Shown here piece by piece: positions 50,336 to 60,400 of a stretch of 64,000 nucleotides of DNA. Source of the stretch: Siphonodentalium dalli. Taxonomy: Eukaryota; Mollusca; Scaphopoda; Gadilida; Siphonodentaliidae. The first letter of the stretch is position 1. The number at the start of each line of letters is the position of its first letter. The notes under the pieces are model-generated. The model ran no database searches. It was not told where the DNA came from and worked only from the letters and a program-made list of their open reading frames with translations. The stretch lies in the NCBI GenBank assembly GCA_032622095.1, contig CP136062.1, forward strand, positions 151,334,875 to 151,398,874, given 5' to 3'. A program made the translations under genes and the position numbers.

Positions 50336-50572
50336 ATGGACAGTGATCATACTTCGGAAAAGTGGCAGTTAATGGGTCACAAAGTCCCCAGATCCGAAAT
50401 AGTTTATTTCTGTCAAATTATCATTCTGTACACCATCATAATCACGTCTATCGTCAATTTATCTATAGGACACGAGGCATCGACATTATGGACTAGTCTC
50501 CTTTCGTCATCGGCGGGGTATCTATTACCAGCTCCTTATATACGTAAAAGCGTCACATCTGCGGCGGTATAA
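50336..50572 (+). CDS. Small membrane protein of Polinton type
   Basis: 78 residues. After a polar start with Lys-Val-Pro-Arg there is one strong hydrophobic segment (about residues 23-44) and a second weaker one (about 51-68) ending in GYLLPAP. I recall small proteins with the same plan (a PR-EI start, a long helix with TSIVNLS, then LW-LLSS-GYLLP) next to other metazoan Polinton and adintovirus genes; their function is unknown. A role at a membrane or in the virion is only a guess. The stop TAA lies within a TATAAAG box that precedes the next gene. Confidence 0.6.
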   Translation: MDSDHTSEKWQLMGHKVPRSEIVYFCQIIILYTIIITSIVNLSIGHEASTLWTSLLSSSAGYLLPAPYIRKSVTSAAV

Positions 50573-50574
50573 AG
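50568..50574 (+). promoter_or_regulatory. TATA box before the TBP-like gene
   Basis: GGTATAAAGA sits 34-40 nt before the ATG of the TBP-like gene, which would give a very short leader. The same ten bases (GGTATAAAGA) occur before the IAP gene. Confidence 0.6.
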
Positions 50575-50607
50575 AAAGAATGTGATACAGCTTCGTGTCA
50601 TTTATCA

Positions 50608-51123
50608 ATGATGGTACGTATAACGAACATCGTGTGCTCCAGCCACTTAGGTTATGCTGTCAACATAGTTGGCTTAGCGGAGTCATTGTGTAATGTGATA
50701 TATCAGAGAGGATTCATAATGTGGAAGCACCGTTCCATGGGTGGTTGCTGTTGGATTTATAACACGGGAAAAATAATGTGTATGGGTGCAGCATCGCACG
50801 TCCAGGACGGTAGGAATAGACTGAGAAAGTACGCCAGAATCATTCAAAAAATGGGTCATCATGTGCGATTGTCACAAGTGCGAATAGTGACAATGTCTGC
50901 GGTACACAAGTGCGGTAAATTATCAGCAGAGGCCATCGTGCGATACATGGACGGTAAATACCATCCGGAAATCTTTCCGGCAGTCACCTTCTATGAACGA
51001 GGCATCCACTTCGCTTGCCACATGAGCGGCACAGTGCTAATAACGGGCATTAAGAAACCGTGTCAGCTTAATAACATCGTGCATCCGAAAATATTGGAGT
51101 TGGAGTGCTGTTGCCATGGATGA
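50608..51123 (+). CDS. TATA-binding-protein-like factor
   Basis: 171 residues covering both halves of the TBP saddle and almost nothing else. The first half has TNIV, a GKIMCMGA strand-turn (residues 54-61) and a LRKYARIIQKMG helix (72-83). The second has YHPEIFPAVTF (118-128) and VLITG (143-147). Of the four DNA-kinking Phe of cellular TBP, the equivalents are F36, Y51, F123 and H138, so one aromatic is lost. The second repeat is shortened and ends in CCCHG. TBP nucleates transcription at TATA promoters in the nucleus; here it may favour the element's own TATA promoters (inference). The stop overlaps the integrase start by 8 nt. It could be a diverged host capture or related to viral TBPs. 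Family call is strong; function is untested. Confidence 0.85.
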   Translation: MMVRITNIVCSSHLGYAVNIVGLAESLCNVIYQRGFIMWKHRSMGGCCWIYNTGKIMCMGAASHVQDGRNRLRKYARIIQKMGHHVRLSQVRIVTMSAVHKCGKLSAEAIVRYMDGKYHPEIFPAVTFYERGIHFACHMSGTVLITGIKKPCQLNNIVHPKILELECCCHG

Positions 51124-52189
51124 ATATCTGCAATCGTTATATTATGATCCGGGCAAGCCGGGGAGTTTCGGAGGAGTCGAAAAGCTGTACGAGGCTGTCA
51201 AAGCGGAGGGAACACGCTCTATAAGCCGCAAACAAATTCGTGAATGGTTAAGCTCGCAAGAAACTTACTCGCTGGTTAGACCAGCCAGGCGTAAATTCCC
51301 CAGGAGCAGAGTGATCGTCGAGGGAATCGATTCAATGTGGGATGCCGATTTGGCAGATATGACGGCTTCTGGTAGTCGTTACAAATATATTTTGGTTATT
51401 ATCGACGTATTTTCAAGATTCGCTTGGTGTCGCTCGTTGTTAAAGAAAGATGCCAAACACGTCGGTGAGGCATTCTTAGACGTGTTCGGAGCACAAAGCC
51501 GTAAACCGAAAATTCTACGAACTGATAAGGGGACAGATTTTAACTCTAGACCCGTGCAAAGAATACTTAAAGAACGAGGAATCAAATACTTATCAACGGA
51601 GAACGAAACTAAAGCGAACTACGCAGAGAGACTGATAAAGACTTTGAAAACCAAGATATACAGATACCTAGTTCACAACAACGTACTCGATTATTCCGAG
51701 GTTTTGCAGGCTGTGGTAAATAGCTACAATAATACTGTTCACAGATCCACCGGTTTCACACCCGTATCGGTTAGCACGGACAACGAATCGGAAGTGCGTT
51801 ATGAACAGAAAAGACTTCTAGGGCATAAACAACCAAAGTTGAAAAAGTATAAGTTGAAAGTCGGCGACAGGGTGCGAATATCCCACGTTAAAGACGTGTA
51901 TGACAGAGAATTCTACAAGAAGTGGACTGGTGAAATTTTCGCGATAGTTCGGCGATACAGAAGAGGTGGTGTCAACGTTTACAAGTTGTCTGATTGGAAC
52001 GAAGAAGATGTGACAGGCTCATTTTATGAACAAGAATTACAGTTGGCGACGATCAACTCTGACACTTTATACAGAATAGAGAAAGTTCTAAGGAAAAACA
52101 GAGGGAAGGTACTCGTTAGGTGGCTTAATTGGGGGCCAAAATACGATTCTTGGATACCCGAAATTGACCTAGTTAAATACGGACAATGA
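51116..52189 (+). CDS. Polinton integrase (rve core plus chromodomain)
   Basis: 357 residues. It inserts the element into host DNA by retroviral-type strand transfer. The N-terminal ~60 residues form a small helical domain. The rve core has WDADLADM (D78), RTDKGTDF (D137) and NYAERLIKT (E171) as the likely catalytic triad. A KVGDRVRIS-containing SH3-like part follows, and a C-terminal chromodomain runs from about 318 to 354 (YRIEKVL, LVRWLNW, YDSWIPE). A chromodomain suggests targeting to modified histones. The start overlaps the TBP-like stop; the end overlaps the next gene by ATGA. Intact and full length. Confidence 0.95.
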   Translation: MDEYLQSLYYDPGKPGSFGGVEKLYEAVKAEGTRSISRKQIREWLSSQETYSLVRPARRKFPRSRVIVEGIDSMWDADLADMTASGSRYKYILVIIDVFSRFAWCRSLLKKDAKHVGEAFLDVFGAQSRKPKILRTDKGTDFNSRPVQRILKERGIKYLSTENETKANYAERLIKTLKTKIYRYLVHNNVLDYSEVLQAVVNSYNNTVHRSTGFTPVSVSTDNESEVRYEQKRLLGHKQPKLKKYKLKVGDRVRISHVKDVYDREFYKKWTGEIFAIVRRYRRGGVNVYKLSDWNEEDVTGSFYEQELQLATINSDTLYRIEKVLRKNRGKVLVRWLNWGPKYDSWIPEIDLVKYGQ

Positions 52190-52575
52190 GGCTATATATT
52201 TCCAGTGATAAATATCAAGTATATTTTCCAGACAATGAGGCCGGTGATTTTACTTTACCTCTACCATCGAACTTGCATTTGAATAGCGAATGGACCGTCA
52301 CCTTGGAACAAATATCTATGAAACCAAAACCACATAACAGAATAATTTACGTATGCTGCGATATTTGTCAAGATTCTAGACTGCCAACACACTCATTGCA
52401 GGTCCTAAGGGCTATATACGAGGATGTCGCGGGAGATTTCACCGGAGGTATCCCAATCCCTGTCGCAGGAGGACCTTCAAACTTTATAAGGATCTATCTG
52501 CTGGATGAGAATTTGAGAAGAATAGAAATTGATTCATTGGATTGTTGCTTGTTACTCAGCGATGGTCGGGACTAG
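52186..52575 (+). CDS. Penton-like minor capsid protein, short form
   Basis: 129 residues. The start has the pattern PDNEAGDFTLPLP then WTVTLEQISMKP, followed by YVCCDICQDS, LQVLRAIYED and FIRIYLLDE. I recall this order in Polinton/adintovirus single-jelly-roll proteins placed at the capsid vertices, in which the N-terminal strand reads PDN...F...LP and the end has an I-DE-G-R strand. Here the protein is shorter than those I remember. Its ATG overlaps the integrase stop as ATGA, which fits reinitiation. The place between integrase and capsid genes supports a virion role. Confidence 0.55.
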   Translation: MRLYISSDKYQVYFPDNEAGDFTLPLPSNLHLNSEWTVTLEQISMKPKPHNRIIYVCCDICQDSRLPTHSLQVLRAIYEDVAGDFTGGIPIPVAGGPSNFIRIYLLDENLRRIEIDSLDCCLLLSDGRD

Positions 52576-52849
52576 ATATTATTACGATACGGTGCACAGA
52601 GTGTATCTGCCGATGGTGTCCAGCAAAAAGGGTGTGACAAAAGTGAAACCTAATCTTCGGAAAAGTAAGGTCACTAAGAAGAAAATAAAACCTAAAAAAG
52701 GTGGAAAAATGAACAAATCTCTGAAGCGCGAAAAAAAAAACCACAACCAACCAGGGCGGTTCATGAAGAAGTCAAAAGTTATAAGGGGAAACAGACCCCC
52801 GGATGTTTTTGATAAAAATGGAAAAGCTACCCATATTCGGAGAAGTTGA
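52562..52849 (+). CDS. Small highly basic virion-type protein
   Basis: 95 residues from the chosen ATG (MVGTRYYYD); an earlier in-frame ATG at 52529 is inside the preceding gene. The middle is dominated by Lys and Arg in KKG, KSK and KKK clusters with a few Gly and Asn. This suggests a DNA-condensing core protein by analogy with adenoviral core proteins, but no specific homology is claimed. It overlaps the penton-like gene by 14 nt and the capsid gene by about 32 nt in different frames. Confidence 0.5.
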   Translation: MVGTRYYYDTVHRVYLPMVSSKKGVTKVKPNLRKSKVTKKKIKPKKGGKMNKSLKREKKNHNQPGRFMKKSKVIRGNRPPDVFDKNGKATHIRRS

Positions 52850-54038
52850 AGAAGACTGGCACGCGCATAAAGAATGGATGGAGTTCAACCCCACAACAGC
52901 CATTACAGAAAACTCGCCCATAGAATTTTATATACCAGGGACATCTAATGATTATGTCGATTTAAGAAGCAGTACTCTCAGTGTCAAAATCAAAATAGTT
53001 AATGATGACGGAACGGCATTGGCTTCAGCATCGAAAGTCGGTCCTATTAATATGCCTCTTTCGTCCATATTTAGTTCCGTCAATATGGAATTACAGCATA
53101 CACCCGTTGGATCCCTAGGTCCTTATTATCCGTATAAGGCATATCTCGACACGTTACTGGAGTCAACAGAGACGCAACTACGCCATACCTTTTCCGAACG
53201 GATATTTGAAAAGGACAGAGCAGAACATATGGATTCAACTATACTAAATTTGGGCCTAATAACGAGAAAAGAGTATTTCGAGGACAACGCTATCGTGTCA
53301 ATGTCAGGACCGATCAGCCATGACTTGTGTCAACAGGGACGCTACATGTTGAATGGAGTTCCAGTCAAAATAACATTATGGCCTGGTAAAAATGACTTTT
53401 GTTTAATGAGTGCTGACACTACTCCCAAATACAAAATGAAGATAACCGAAGCTAAATTTAAAGCGTGTTTCGTCAAAATAGAAAATGGGACTGATGTGGA
53501 AAGAAAACTCACTACAAAAGACGCTATCTACCCGTACAGAAAGTCGGTCATTAAAGCTTTCTCTGTTTCCAAAGGGGCATTCAACTTCACAGCGACTAAT
53601 GTGTTCCAGAATGATGTTCCACAAAGGGTTCTTATAGTAATTACAGAGGCTGAGGCGTTGAATGGCAGCTACACCAAGAATCCGTTCAATTTTAAACATT
53701 ATAATTGCAGTCATCTGGCATTTACGGTGGATGGTCAATCTGTACCTAGTCGACCCCTAAATATGAACTTTAAAAAGGACGACTATATGGAAGCATACCA
53801 CAACTTGACAAGTGCCTTCCCCCACTTATCTATCAATAGAGAATCTTATAAAGAAGGTTTCACCATATTCTGCATCGAGCCTTACGGAGAAAATGTTGCG
53901 TCTGTCAATAAAGGATTAGTGCAACTAGACATGAGGTTCAGTGAAGCTCTGCCAGAAACTGCAGTCATCTTAGTTTACGGAACTTTTCCAGCACATTTGA
54001 CGGTCGATAAAGACAGAAATGTATTTCTTCCTATGTAA
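52818..54038 (+). CDS. Polinton major capsid protein
   Basis: 406 residues from the MEKLPIFG start (an upstream in-frame ATG at 52803 would add five residues; the inner one has the better context, AAAATGG). Motifs IEFYIPGTSNDYVDL, a YYPYKAYLDTLL segment, RYMLNGVPVKI and the end DKDRNVFLPM match the capsid family known in metazoan genomes as F54H12.2-like, which I recall as the double-jelly-roll coat protein of Polintons. It would form hexon-like trimers of an icosahedral shell. The frame is open throughout. An AATAAA lies 47 nt after the stop. It is the last gene of the left + block and convergent with the - strand block. Confidence 0.85.
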   Translation: MEKLPIFGEVEEDWHAHKEWMEFNPTTAITENSPIEFYIPGTSNDYVDLRSSTLSVKIKIVNDDGTALASASKVGPINMPLSSIFSSVNMELQHTPVGSLGPYYPYKAYLDTLLESTETQLRHTFSERIFEKDRAEHMDSTILNLGLITRKEYFEDNAIVSMSGPISHDLCQQGRYMLNGVPVKITLWPGKNDFCLMSADTTPKYKMKITEAKFKACFVKIENGTDVERKLTTKDAIYPYRKSVIKAFSVSKGAFNFTATNVFQNDVPQRVLIVITEAEALNGSYTKNPFNFKHYNCSHLAFTVDGQSVPSRPLNMNFKKDDYMEAYHNLTSAFPHLSINRESYKEGFTIFCIEPYGENVASVNKGLVQLDMRFSEALPETAVILVYGTFPAHLTVDKDRNVFLPM

Positions 54039-54084
54039 CAGTTGTGAAATGTTTTTTCATTGTTTTGTGCATGTTTCTTTTGTA

Positions 54085-54090
54085 AATAAA
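54085..54090 (+). terminator. Polyadenylation signal of the left + block
   Basis: AATAAA 47 nt after the capsid gene, followed by TTGT/GTAAACA-rich sequence. Confidence 0.6.
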
Positions 54091-54262
54091 CTATTGTAAA
54101 TATTGTAAACAATCTTTGAGTTATTTCAAATCACCAACTGAGCACTATCAACACCCTCCAACGTATCACTCATTTCTAGATGGCGTAACTCGAACGTAAA
54201 TGGCGTTTGAAATGTGTAATGGGGGATTCAAACCAAAATAACAACGTTTTATCATACAGATA

Positions 54263-54268
54263 TTTATT
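54263..54268 (-). terminator. Polyadenylation signal of the - strand block
   Basis: AATAAA on the - strand about 160 nt after the last stop. None is seen between the polymerase, ATPase and two small genes, so these transcripts may share this 3' end. Confidence 0.5.
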
Positions 54269-54429
54269 AACACAGATGGATACATATATCAAACAATGGA
54301 CAATGAAATAGACAACGCAAATTTTTACATAAATGATAAAAAAAAACTATCAGACATTGATTATGGTGCTGTATAGATAACCATACATATACATTTAAAA
54401 AAACATTGACAGAGAACACATTTCATTAG

Positions 54430-54615
54430 TCATTTGGGAAGTTGCAGCCATTTGGACTTTATGAGTCCTCTTCTTATTCCGGGCGGAGAAGGTGGCCTAT
54501 TCACAGTTTCTTCCTGAGGCGGTTCACTTTCGACTTTCGAATCCTCTCCACATTTTTTCACCAAATTTTGATATTTCTCTAATGGTATCAGAATATTTTT
54601 GCCGAAAGTGGCCAT
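54430..54615 (-). CDS. Small protein with PPG...KW end, unknown function
   Basis: 61 residues: a start with ILIPLEKYQNLVKK, an acidic Pro-rich middle and a basic end PPGIRRGLIKSKWLQL. I do not recognise a named family; small Polinton proteins with a similar start and PPG-W end come to mind, but weakly. The ATG shares its A with the stop TAA of the preceding gene (TAATG), a coupling-type overlap that supports it being real. Confidence 0.5.
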   Translation of the reverse strand: MATFGKNILIPLEKYQNLVKKCGEDSKVESEPPQEETVNRPPSPPGIRRGLIKSKWLQLPK

Positions 54616-54923
54616 TATAGTTCTCGCAATGGAAGATTTTTCAACAATGCAGTCACTGCCTCCGGTCTTCTTTGCAACAGTTGCTTCTTTCTACGAACAC
54701 CTATTTCTGAACTAGATAATCCTCTATACACGTCTTTGTAGGGTTCCAAACTTTCAATATTTGAAACTGGTAACACATCAAACAGAAAGTTTAAACAAAT
54801 TTCGGCGATGCTTCTAACTTGATCATAAGTCACGGAACGTAATATAGCTGACACTTGGTTTTTAGTCTTACTGGAAGACAATATAAACATAAAATCAATG
54901 TTTCGTTTGACGAGTTCGCTCAT
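54615..54923 (-). CDS. Small conserved Polinton protein
   Basis: 102 residues, largely helical by composition: AILRSVTYDQVRSIAEICLN then a middle loop, RRKKQLLQRR and a C-terminal ALLKNLP. It has the same plan (ILR-T-QV-IAEI-N, then KK-LLQ, then LL) as a short protein that I recall next to capsid genes in many metazoan Polintons. The function there is not established to my knowledge; a virion or core role is possible. It starts 2 nt after the ATPase stop. Confidence 0.6.
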   Translation of the reverse strand: MSELVKRNIDFMFILSSSKTKNQVSAILRSVTYDQVRSIAEICLNFLFDVLPVSNIESLEPYKDVYRGLSSSEIGVRRKKQLLQRRPEAVTALLKNLPLREL

Positions 54924-54925
54924 CC

Positions 54926-55576
54926 TTATAATTTTTTGTATATGATGGGATATTCTCCGGGAAAAATGTCAGTTCTCACACGGAGTTCTTGTTCCGTATT
55001 AGGAGTTGTGTCAACAACTAAATAACCGTACTGTCTGTCCAAAACTGCATCCTTATAACTATCACTCAGAAAATGAGATTTTCCTGGAAAGAGTTGCTGT
55101 CCCAAATATTTCACCTGATTGGCATCTCGAACGTTCTTCAAAAGAATGAGATATGAACTGTTCAAAGCTATAGTTCTAGCGTGACGTCCTTTCTGAAATT
55201 GGTTTTGAGTTAAAAATAAAGTTGTTAGGCGACGATGGTGACAGCCTTGCGTAAACAAACATTCCATTTCTGAACTGTCTAGCACCTTATGGGCTAGATC
55301 ATCCAGAATAATCATAGAGGGTGTCCCGTCTGCAAACACATCCAAGGTTTCTACCGTAGGTAGCCCTTTGTGAAAAGTTATATTCGGAATAACTCGCTCC
55401 ATTTCGTGGAACAGCCGTTGATCGACACCGTAACAATACAAAATTTTCTGAGGGTATTCTCCCGAAATCATTTGTTGTAAATTTTGCAAGAATCGAAATG
55501 TCCATCGCGTTTTTCCAGATTTGGTGGCACCGGACACCATGTAGCTAGAATCCGGTTCAAAAGGTATTAGTGACAT
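54926..55576 (-). CDS. Genome-packaging ATPase (FtsK/HerA type)
   Basis: 216 residues. Walker A is SGATKSGKT (15-23), Walker B is MIILDD (88-93), and a LFLTQNQF strand (120-127) ends in the Gln expected to sense nucleotide; an R-containing helix follows (HARTIALN). This is the A32/FtsK-HerA-type ATPase that pumps DNA into the capsid in Polintons and related viruses. The frame is intact and the length is usual. It lies 70 nt downstream of the polymerase stop with no polyadenylation signal between them. Confidence 0.9.
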   Translation of the reverse strand: MSLIPFEPDSSYMVSGATKSGKTRWTFRFLQNLQQMISGEYPQKILYCYGVDQRLFHEMERVIPNITFHKGLPTVETLDVFADGTPSMIILDDLAHKVLDSSEMECLFTQGCHHRRLTTLFLTQNQFQKGRHARTIALNSSYLILLKNVRDANQVKYLGQQLFPGKSHFLSDSYKDAVLDRQYGYLVVDTTPNTEQELRVRTDIFPGEYPIIYKKL

Positions 55577-55646
55577 GACTGATGTGAATTTGAGAATTTT
55601 ACATCCTTATAACTATCAACGAAATTTGTTCCGGAGGTATACAATC

Positions 55647-57416
55647 TTAAAAACCGAAGGGTAATGTGTCAAGGTTTTCTTGTAAAACACGTTTCGTATA
55701 CACGATGCTGTACTCCTTGTCCTGTTTCTGATTATATAGTAAGGGCCTGCGGCGACTTCTATTGATTTTATTTTCAGTGATGTACACTTTGCAGTGGTCG
55801 TTTAGATCATTCTCAGCCTTCCTTTTTCTGTTAATCAAAGTGTCCATCACCGAAAAGTTTATCTTCGTCGCGTTCACGTGGTTCAGAGTAAACCCTCTGA
55901 CCTTACACACTTCCTTGTTGTCAGTGGTCTGATAGGCATAGTTTTTAGGACCACCACTCCGGAATTTTGTTATGGAATGTCCATCGAGCTCGTCCGTCAG
56001 ATCACCGAGGTAGTCACCAGTCTGAACGGTAGGGCCTCCCGGTCTTTCCACGTAGATGACAGAATCTGCAATGTAAGCATATAATATAAGCTTCGACATA
56101 GCCACAATGTATTTAGCGTTAACATAAGCTTCGACATAACCACAATGTATTTAGCGTTAACCTTCGTCGCCCCGTGATGTACTTAATTGATTACTCACCA
56201 GTGTCAAAGTAAAGAACGTTTTCTCCAAGGTGTTCCAGAACGTCGTACAATTTGAGACGAGCCCAAGCAGTCGTTAGACTCGCTATAAATACGTTCGTCT
56301 TGTCATCAGAGGGAATGAAGTGTCGGTCGTATACGTATGACAGCTGAATGTGGGTGTCGTTGATGATGTGAAAGTCTTTCACGTGTTTTGTGGAGTCCGA
56401 AATCAAACTGAAAAACTTTTCTGGCTCACTGTCGTGTATGATATCACTTTGAGACATGTTCAACCTCTCTCCGAATTTTCCCCTGAAATATGAAACATAA
56501 AATATAATATCACATCATTTTTTTTAAATTTTATTTTTCTCGTTTTTTTATATACGAAAACTTACTTACCAAAGGACATTTAGCATCATTTTTGAAGTGG
56601 CTCTTAGTGCGGGTGCTTTCCTTACGCTGGCAGGATCCAGCTGTATACCTTCCACACTAGCGTAGTCCGCTACGTAACGCTCCTTGTCACTTTCGGTTTC
56701 GACCCAAGCTGGCCAACCACTCGCTTCCTGTTTCAACTTTAAGAACCTGTAATGAGAAATAATGAATAATATTGTGATAATGTATGAGCCCCCGCTAACC
56801 CGAACCTAATAAAACCCTCGTACAAATAAAGGGAGGGAGGGGGGCGCGCGCGCGCTTTTTGGTTTAAATTTAAAAAAAAACTAACCTATTGACGTATCCG
56901 GAGAAGAGACCTCCACTTTTGCTTTCTTTGTCGTATTGGGTGGTTTCTTCCCAGTTGTATACTTCATATATTTTCACCACAGCGTATCCTTTGTCGAGAG
57001 CTTTGACTATTTCGCATGTGGTCCAACAGCCGGTGAGTGAACGATCTGTGTCATCGTGCTTACAAACAGTCTGTAACCTTTCATCCACACAACTCCGACA
57101 CAAAGGGAACGTGAGCTTGCCACCTGAACGGTACGGTAATACACCGTGGTACAGTCCACGAGGAGGCAACACTTTCACCGACGCTAGCCCGAAATATTCA
57201 CGAATATCGCTGAAGTCACTGGTGATGATTTGAGGATGTTTGGAAACCATCTTGGCTGTCTTATTGATAAAGGGGTATAATGATGTAAAGTCAACATATT
57301 TCACCTTCTCCCCCGGCTGCACATCATACGCCAATTTGCAGGCGTTAGTTCTACCTGAAATAATTTTATTTGAATTTTATTTTGAATTTATTTTGAATTA
57401 TTTTGAATAATTTAAA

Positions 57417-57447
<31 letters not shown>

Positions 57448-60400
57448 TTTTGGAGACAAATTATACTCACAACTTATATATTTCCTACTTGAAAACATAT
57501 CTTTTTAATTGTTTTTGAATTATTTTGAATTAATTTTGAATTAATTGAATTAATTTTGAATTATTTTTTATTTTGATAAAAATGTGAAAATTCATACTCA
57601 CCACCGAAAAATGAGTCACGTGGCTTCAGACGCGGTTGTACGTCCAGGCTCTCCACATAATCCCTCACATCAATGTCATCTTTCAATAGCTTGTCAAACG
57701 TGTGTTCCCAGATGCATACGTACTTGAACCCTGCTTCTTTCAAGAAATTTCGCTTCTTTATAGTTAAAGCGTGCAATTCACTCAGGGACTGTTTAGTGAG
57801 TGGATGTTTCGTGGTGTCACGGTTCAGAGGATGGCACGTAGGGCACGCGTGATAAAAGCAACCTAAAAATAGAAAGGAGTGAATATGTATTCGTGTAAAA
57901 CCAAAAAATGTTGTGTGACAACAAAAATAAATGAAATAAATATACATACCGTGGAATTCAAAGCAAGTGTTGGTGTTGTGACAGAATCCATCCACTTTGT
58001 ATCGACTGTTTGGTATCTTGTACTCTCCATTGTGCAGAGCGTGATCTATTTCCAAGCCTTTTTTGTGTGACAGCCAGCATAGCCATTGAATTGATTTTTG
58101 GGAATACTGGTCAGATTCACGATCTGAATCCACTTTAGCTATGGGTGTGCTGACAAACTTCCCTTCAGATATCTTCATCCCACGAGCATTCAGGAAAGCT
58201 TTAGTAACCCACGCACCGTCATACAGTATGCTGCACACACCATTTACTTTCTTCATGGGTACATCTTTCAACACCGTAGCGTCTTTCTTTTCGATGGATA
58301 TTTTATATGTTTCCTCCAAGAACAACGTTTTATAGGCGTTCATACATGCCGAGCTTATGGTAACAGACTTGAAAGGATCGACTGCACCTTCAGTCACCTC
58401 CATGAATAACGCTCGAAATTTTAAACAAGCCTGTCTGAGAATGTCCACATCGGAGATGCAATAAGCACGAATTTCTTTTCTAAAATTGAAAATTTCTTCA
58501 GATTTTCCAGCGTGCCATTGCAGGAATTTTTCTCTCTCCGAAGGTGACATCGTATCTGGGCCATAATACGCGGCATCGGGGTAGCGTCCCACATAATCTT
58601 GGTTGGCTGCGGTGTTGAAAAAGTGGCAAAAATACCCTGCAAAATAAATTAGACATATACATACGGCGTAAATATGAAAAATATCTTACAACAAAACCCA
58701 CCTTTATGTAACTTACGCAAATCAAAGGATTTCGAGAGTGTGGTCAGTAGCATAGACAATAAGTTGAAGCTGCGCAGCACTCAGAATTCCGAAATGGGGT
58801 TTTAAATACATTATTTTGGACCTTGAATTTATTTCCCCCCTATAAATATGAAACATATCTTACACCAAAACTCACCTTTATGCAACTCACGCAAATCAAA
58901 GGCTTTCGGGAGTGCAGCCAGTCGCATCGCCAAGAAGTTGAAGCTGTCCATCACCCGAATTCCGAAATGGGTTTTTAAATACATTATTTTGGATCCTGAA
59001 TACAGGATCCTCGTTGGTCGTACACCTTGGAACACCAAATATTCGAGCAGCAGGATGGAATCGTACGCCTTGCCATTATGGCTCATGACTGTGTAATACT
59101 TGTGAGCGTCCGTAAACAACCAAAGTCCAAATGTATTCAATGTATGCGTTCCACTGGCTATAAACTGGCGACGTCCGCATCCGTCACAAGGTGCATTCTT
59201 GAAAGAACCTTGCTTGTTCCTGGCATCACAAGCGTTACAACGACTTCCACAATTAGCACATTGCGAATCGGCATCCACAGGTTCCTTGGAACAGGACTCA
59301 CAGGCCGAATGTGCGACAACCAGATTAGGGGTGTGTCTATTTAACCCGCACTGTGGAAGCTTGCAGTCTATACATCTGCAATGAAAATCGAAGTGATACA
59401 TAAATGCCTAATAACGTTAATGTCACTTAATACATTATAATGCGCCTGAAGAATCATCAATGATAAACACAACGCCATTCCATAGTTGTTTCCTAAAAAA
59501 ATGTTAAAAAAAAACAACCTTACCTGCGACATTTTGAACATCTTTCATCTTCTGAACAAGTATCCCGGCACGGTGGACCCCTTTTGTAGCCTGTGTCACA
59601 TTGGAAAAGTTCATTCTGCGTGCACTCGAAATCAAAGAATATAAATTTGTGGTCGCTGGGTGTAGGTCGTACACAGGGTCTCAAATAACACAGATGTTGT
59701 CCCGTCACCAATTCGCCGCACGAAGAACACATCCATTCACCGCAAATATGTGGATGTTTTTCCATATTTCGTTTGATGATGTTTATAACTTTTTTACAGG
59801 TGATACATTTGTGGTAAGTATCACATTGTGAATTGCCATTTTGAGGAGTCATTCGATGTCTGTTGAAACACTCGAGACCGCGGCATGTAATGTGGCATTT
59901 TTTGCATGACAGTTCATCAGCCACTTTGCAACCGGCGGTCTTACAATTTATGCAATAGTCATCGCAAGAATGATCCTCTCTGTTATTGTAAGGTTTTAGA
60001 CAGGTTTCACAGAAATAACTTTGACGAAAGAATCCGCAGATAGATACAATAGGGGTGAAATGAGTTTGTTCTTGATAATACACGTAAATATTCCTTTCAT
60101 ACTTGTTGCTGCTTCTCACTATTTTATTTCCAACTTCCGCACTAATTAGTACCAGATTAATATTGAAATACTCTTCAAAAAGTGGAATGTCACTCAAATC
60201 ACCGGGCCTATTTGTTGGTATATTCAGTTCTCTCAAAACTCGGTAGGTGGTGGTTCGTTGAGTACTTCTTTCTGACTTTGTCAGCTCCTTGTAGTTGCAA
60301 CGTGTGATTTTGTGATGTTCTAAAAAAATGTCAGCCGCACTTTGATGAGGATATTGAAGTTTTAAATCCTCATCTACTATAAATAGTTTAGCTGCGGCTA

